Shown piece by piece: positions 6,491 to 9,000 of a DNA stretch of 9,000 nt (its first letter is position 1; the number at the start of each line of letters is the position of its first letter). The stretch spans positions 41,825 through 50,824 of the forward strand of contig JANLGA010000003.1 of the NCBI GenBank assembly GCA_024653225.1, written 5' to 3'. The position numbers were made by a program, and so were the translations under genes. Under the pieces are notes generated by a model that worked only from the letters and a program-made list of their open reading frames with translations, was not told where the DNA came from and did no database searches. The stretch is from Bacillota bacterium. Lineage in GTDB: Bacteria > Bacillota > Sulfobacillia > JABLXB01.

Positions 6491-7429
6491 GTGAAGAAGG
6501 CACTGGTGGTCATGCTCGGGCTCATCGTACTGCTCTCGGGTTGTTCCTCTTCGCGACGGGCACCCTCGGGCAAGGCGAGCCGGACACCATCGGGGATGGC
6601 GGCACCGCCGGGCGAACCAGCGGAATCCCTGGCGCTGGCCGGAAGAGCACTGGCGGACGGTGACTGGCAAGAGCTCATCCGGATCGCAGAATCCCTCCGG
6701 GGTGACGAGCAATACACGCGCGTGGCCACGCACATGCTGGCCACAGCCCACCTCATGCTGGAGAACTACAATGATAACCTGAGAGCGGCGATCGCTCTGC
6801 AGAAGATGCGCCCAAAGAGCGGTGAACTGTCTGAATTCTACAAAGGTCTGTCCTCCGAATACCCTGCCAGTCCGCACGTGTTCCTGGCCTTGGGGGACGC
6901 GCACGTGTCCGAGGGCAACCTGCGGGCGGCGCTGCAAGCCTTCGAAGAGGGCATGAAGCTCAATGACAGGAACCCGCAGATTCTGGTGAGTCTGGCCGTG
7001 GTCAAGAGGAACCTGGGCAAGTCGGACGAAGCCATGGAGCTCTACCAGAAGGCCATCCAGATCGATGACAGGCTCGCCCACGCGCACGTGAGCCTGGGCG
7101 CCGCGTACCTCGCACAGCGCAAGTACTCGGATGCGGAGCGCGTCCTACGCCGGGCCACGGAACTGCGTGGGGACTACGCTCTGGCCTGGGTGAATCTGGG
7201 TCTTGCGTGCCGCGCTCGCGGTTCGCTCGACCAGGCCATAACGTGCTACCAGAAGAGCATTTCCTTGGTACCGGAACACGCGTCGGCTTACCTTAATCTG
7301 GGGGCCGCCTATTACTACAAGAAGGACTATGCCGGGGCGCGCGAGGCATGGGGCAAGGCCGTCGAGCTGGACCCCGACGGACCAACCGGCGCCAGTGCGC
7401 GCCGGAACCTGGCGCGCTTACCGCGCTGA
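6491..7429 (+). CDS. TPR-repeat lipoprotein
   Basis: This 312-residue protein begins with a lipoprotein signal (KKALVVMLGLIVLLSG) and Cys18, then a Ser/Arg/Pro-rich linker to about residue 44. An imperfect helical region (45-125) precedes five clear 34-residue tetratricopeptide repeats at about 128-161, 162-195, 196-229, 230-263 and 264-297, each with the usual pattern (LG.A....G....A...Y..A). TPR arrays bind other proteins, so an adaptor or assembly role at the outer membrane face is likely, but the partner is unknown. The GTG at 6491 is chosen because GGGGAG ends 8 nt upstream and it starts exactly at the signal peptide; the frame is open back to 6395 without a ribosome site. It follows the cotJC fragment by 77 nt on the same strand. 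It may lie inside an inserted element. Confidence 0.9.
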   Translation: MKKALVVMLGLIVLLSGCSSSRRAPSGKASRTPSGMAAPPGEPAESLALAGRALADGDWQELIRIAESLRGDEQYTRVATHMLATAHLMLENYNDNLRAAIALQKMRPKSGELSEFYKGLSSEYPASPHVFLALGDAHVSEGNLRAALQAFEEGMKLNDRNPQILVSLAVVKRNLGKSDEAMELYQKAIQIDDRLAHAHVSLGAAYLAQRKYSDAERVLRRATELRGDYALAWVNLGLACRARGSLDQAITCYQKSISLVPEHASAYLNLGAAYYYKKDYAGAREAWGKAVELDPDGPTGASARRNLARLPR

Positions 7430-7828
7430 CAGGAGTCGCGTGGGATGCCGGCGAACCTCGCCGAGCCCGCGGACCACTCGGCGGCGCGCGCCGCAACGCG
7501 TGTGGTTCATCCTCAAGACGCGATTGCCGTGAGGCCTTCACATTCCCCCCTCTGCATCGGCTCCGTCGTGTACAAGCCGCTACGTAGCACTCGCTGTGTC
7601 CTCTGAATAAGGTGGGTGTGGGGCCTTCACACCGGGGAGGAGCCGGAGTCCGACAAGGGGGGTGGCCCATGGGTTGCCCGACTGCGTTGCCCGGCGCAGG
7701 GGTGCCGGATCGCGTCTATGAACGTTTGGTTCGAGTCCTCACGGGGCTGACCGGGCCCGTGCCTCGGGGAATGGCCGGGGACCCGGAGGCCGGTATTGGG
7801 AGACCGCTCGACGGTGGAGTGTACGCAC
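7430..7828. other. 399-nt gap upstream of recombinase, with repeated hairpins
   Basis: No recognisable gene lies here. It holds a stem CGCCGAG (7459-7465)/CTCGGCG (7477-7483) with an 11-nt loop and no T-run, and a repeated hairpin motif described separately. Two short frames have ribosome-site-like sequences: 7445-7606 (53 codons, AGGAG 9 nt upstream) and 7669-7878 (69 codons, AGGGGGG 6 nt upstream, overlapping the recombinase start). Both have weakening third-position bias and no family resemblance, so I do not call them genes. The recombinase promoter should be here but I cannot identify it. Confidence 0.5.
7529..7633. repeat. Two copies of a GTGRGGCCTTCACA hairpin motif
   Basis: GTGAGGCCTTCACA (7529-7542) and GTGGGGCCTTCACA (7618-7631) match at 13 of 14 positions in the same orientation, 89 bp apart. 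Each can fold: the first pairs GTGA with TCAC; the second, with its flanks, pairs GGTGTG (7615-7620) with CACACC (7628-7633) around a 7-nt loop. Position upstream of a recombinase gene suggests operator or accessory protein sites, but this is only inferred. Confidence 0.45.
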
Positions 7829-9000
7829 ATGGATCTTCTTCCGCCGCACATACACCCCGGGATGCAGGAGTTCCGTGACCCAAGGAAAACGCTCAGCGGC
7901 CGAGGCGTCCGGGTCGGCGGGTACATCCGGATATCCACGGCGAAGGACGGCCAGCTCAGCAGTATTCAGAATCAGCAGAAGCTCATAGCGGACTGGGCGA
8001 AAGCCAACGGGTACGCCCTCGTGAGATTCTACACGGACGTCAAGACGGGCGCCTACATGTACCCGCGAGATGAAATGGTTCAGATGAGACAAGACCTGAG
8101 ACGGGGAGTGATCCAGGGCATCGTCGCGAAAGAGGTCTCGAGGACGTCTCGTGACGTCTTGGACATCCTGGAGTTGAAAAGGGAAATCGTATCGTATGGC
8201 GGCTTCTTCGCGACGATAAAGGAGAACTATGACAGCAGGACCGACGATGACGAATTCTTCCTGATCATCCACGGCGGATTGGCCCAGAAGGAACGCAGGA
8301 CGACCGCCGGCCGAGTCAAGGTGACGCAGCTCATTAAGGCCCGAGAAGGTAAGACGAATGTCGCCGTGCCCGCGTTCGGCTACGTGCTGTCCGAGGACGG
8401 CCAACACCTGATCCCAAATCCGGACACCGCTCCGGTGTACCGGATGATGGTTGACAAGTTCCTGCAGGGATGGGGCCTCCAGAAGATAGCTCACTTGCTG
8501 AACTCGATGGGCAGCAGGACTAAGAAGGGGAGACCCTGGGGTGCCAACTCCGTAAGGGTCGTCCTGGCTAATCCGGTCTATCTCGGAATCACCATCTATA
8601 ACGCCACGACGACGATAAGGGACGCAGCCGGGCGGCCGAGGAGGGTGTTGCGACCGAGATCGGAATGGATAGTCAGGCACGGAACACACCAGGCCCTGAT
8701 CGGCGAAGACACCTTCCGCAAGGTCATGGAGCTTCTGGCAAGTCGGCGGGGCAAGTACGGCCACGGCTGGAGTTCGGGGCTCAGGTACTTGGGCTCGGCC
8801 GTTCTGCGTTGTGCAGTGTGCGGCGGCAAGATCTACGGCGCGAAGTTTTCGCGGTCGGGGGGAGGCTGCTATCTGAAGTACAGGTGCTTGAACCGGACCG
8901 GAACGTGTGTGCGACCGCTCAAGACGTGGGACATGGACAGGGTGGACCGCACGCTCATGGATCTGGTGAGGAGTCTCTTCACCGACGGGGAAAGGCTGCG
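7829..9000 (+). CDS. Large serine recombinase, 3' end outside window
   Basis: This site-specific recombinase cuts and rejoins DNA through a serine nucleophile. The frame is open for 390 codons to the right edge. The N-terminal resolvase-type catalytic domain (about 28-165) has GGYIRIS with the predicted nucleophile Ser36 and Arg34, and VSRTSRD with Arg105 and Arg108, the expected active-site arginines. The recombinase domain follows (about 179-300: VPAFGYVLSEDG, GWGLQKIAHLLNSMG, NPVYLG), and then a zinc ribbon with Cys328, Cys331, Cys353 and Cys360. The missing end should contain the coiled-coil region. The ATG at 7829 is preceded by GGTGGAGT with 8 nt spacing; an ATG at 7862 is an alternative, and either gives a short N-terminal extension before the catalytic strand. 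The domain order matches SpoIVCA of B. subtilis and phage integrases. No catalytic residue is missing, so it is probably active. Confidence 0.95.
   Translation, partial: MDLLPPHIHPGMQEFRDPRKTLSGRGVRVGGYIRISTAKDGQLSSIQNQQKLIADWAKANGYALVRFYTDVKTGAYMYPRDEMVQMRQDLRRGVIQGIVAKEVSRTSRDVLDILELKREIVSYGGFFATIKENYDSRTDDDEFFLIIHGGLAQKERRTTAGRVKVTQLIKAREGKTNVAVPAFGYVLSEDGQHLIPNPDTAPVYRMMVDKFLQGWGLQKIAHLLNSMGSRTKKGRPWGANSVRVVLANPVYLGITIYNATTTIRDAAGRPRRVLRPRSEWIVRHGTHQALIGEDTFRKVMELLASRRGKYGHGWSSGLRYLGSAVLRCAVCGGKIYGAKFSRSGGGCYLKYRCLNRTGTCVRPLKTWDMDRVDRTLMDLVRSLFTDGERL

Larger units (their letters stand above)
6300..9000 (+). mobile_element. Candidate serine-recombinase element inserted in cotJC (left part)
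   Basis: From the break in cotJC to the right edge, the sequence holds a TPR lipoprotein gene and a large serine recombinase on the same strand as cotJC. Recombinases of this type integrate and excise phages, integrative elements and the skin-like inserts that split sporulation genes. The left boundary is taken from the break in cotJC; the right boundary is outside the window. No phage structural, replication or conjugation gene is visible in the 2.7 kb. The lipoprotein may be element cargo or host DNA moved by a rearrangement. Element status is an inference. Confidence 0.45.

Noticed and set aside
7459..7483. Hairpin CGCCGAG/CTCGGCG after the TPR lipoprotein as an intrinsic terminator.
   Set aside because: No T-run follows; the next bases are GCGCGCGC, so rho-independent termination is unlikely.
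7728..7738. GGTTCGAGTCC, which looks like the T-loop of a tRNA and could mark a tRNA-linked insertion site.
   Set aside because: The flanking bases pair at only three of five T-stem positions, and I see no acceptor or anticodon stem nearby.
7739..8764. A 341-codon open frame on the minus strand.
   Set aside because: It is antisense to the serine recombinase, whose catalytic motifs are all in the plus-strand frame.
1..9000. A CRISPR array or rRNA gene.
   Set aside because: No regularly spaced direct repeats of CRISPR size and no rRNA-like sequence were seen; the only tandem repeat is the 12-bp coding repeat at 952-1023.

Overview
The window comes from a high-GC, endospore-forming Bacillota (Firmicutes). 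Two sporulation-specific gene sets show this. One is a gerA-family germinant-receptor operon. The other is a cotJ spore-coat operon. Genes are tightly packed, Shine-Dalgarno sites are strong, GTG starts are common and the third codon position is rich in G/C. I cannot name the genus from the sequence.

Layout. (1) Positions 1-1158, minus strand: the 5' part of a lipoprotein gene that runs off the left edge, with a Gly/Asp/Glu-rich linker encoded by a 12-bp tandem repeat and a weakly TPR-like body. (2) Positions 1159-1300: a divergent intergenic region with three G/C-rich inverted repeats. (3) Positions 1301-5501, plus strand: a compact operon for a germinant receptor, with gerA-type (A), gerB-type (B) and gerC-type (C) subunit genes followed by a 71-residue two-helix membrane protein of the kind found with ger operons. 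A and B are 5 nt apart, B and C overlap as ATGA, and the small gene follows C by 39 nt. (4) Positions 5584-6299: the cotJ operon. cotJA and cotJB are intact, but cotJC matches its family for only about 33 codons and then stops abruptly at about position 6299. (5) Positions 6300-9000: a TPR lipoprotein gene, a 399-nt gap with a repeated hairpin motif, and the first 390 codons of a large serine recombinase that runs off the right edge.

How the parts fit. The A, B and C proteins would form an inner-membrane receptor in the spore that senses nutrients. The CotJ proteins belong to the spore coat. The most interesting point is the junction inside cotJC. The gene is cut cleanly after a conserved Gly-Gly-Pro-Asp motif, no frameshift recovers the rest, and a large serine recombinase on the same strand begins about 1.5 kb later. 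This resembles the skin-type elements of sporulating bacteria, where a serine recombinase removes an insert during sporulation and rebuilds the split gene. The alternatives are a dead gene fragment beside an ordinary integrated element, or a simple deletion. The test is whether the missing 3' part of cotJC lies beyond the right edge, in the same orientation, with a short shared core sequence.
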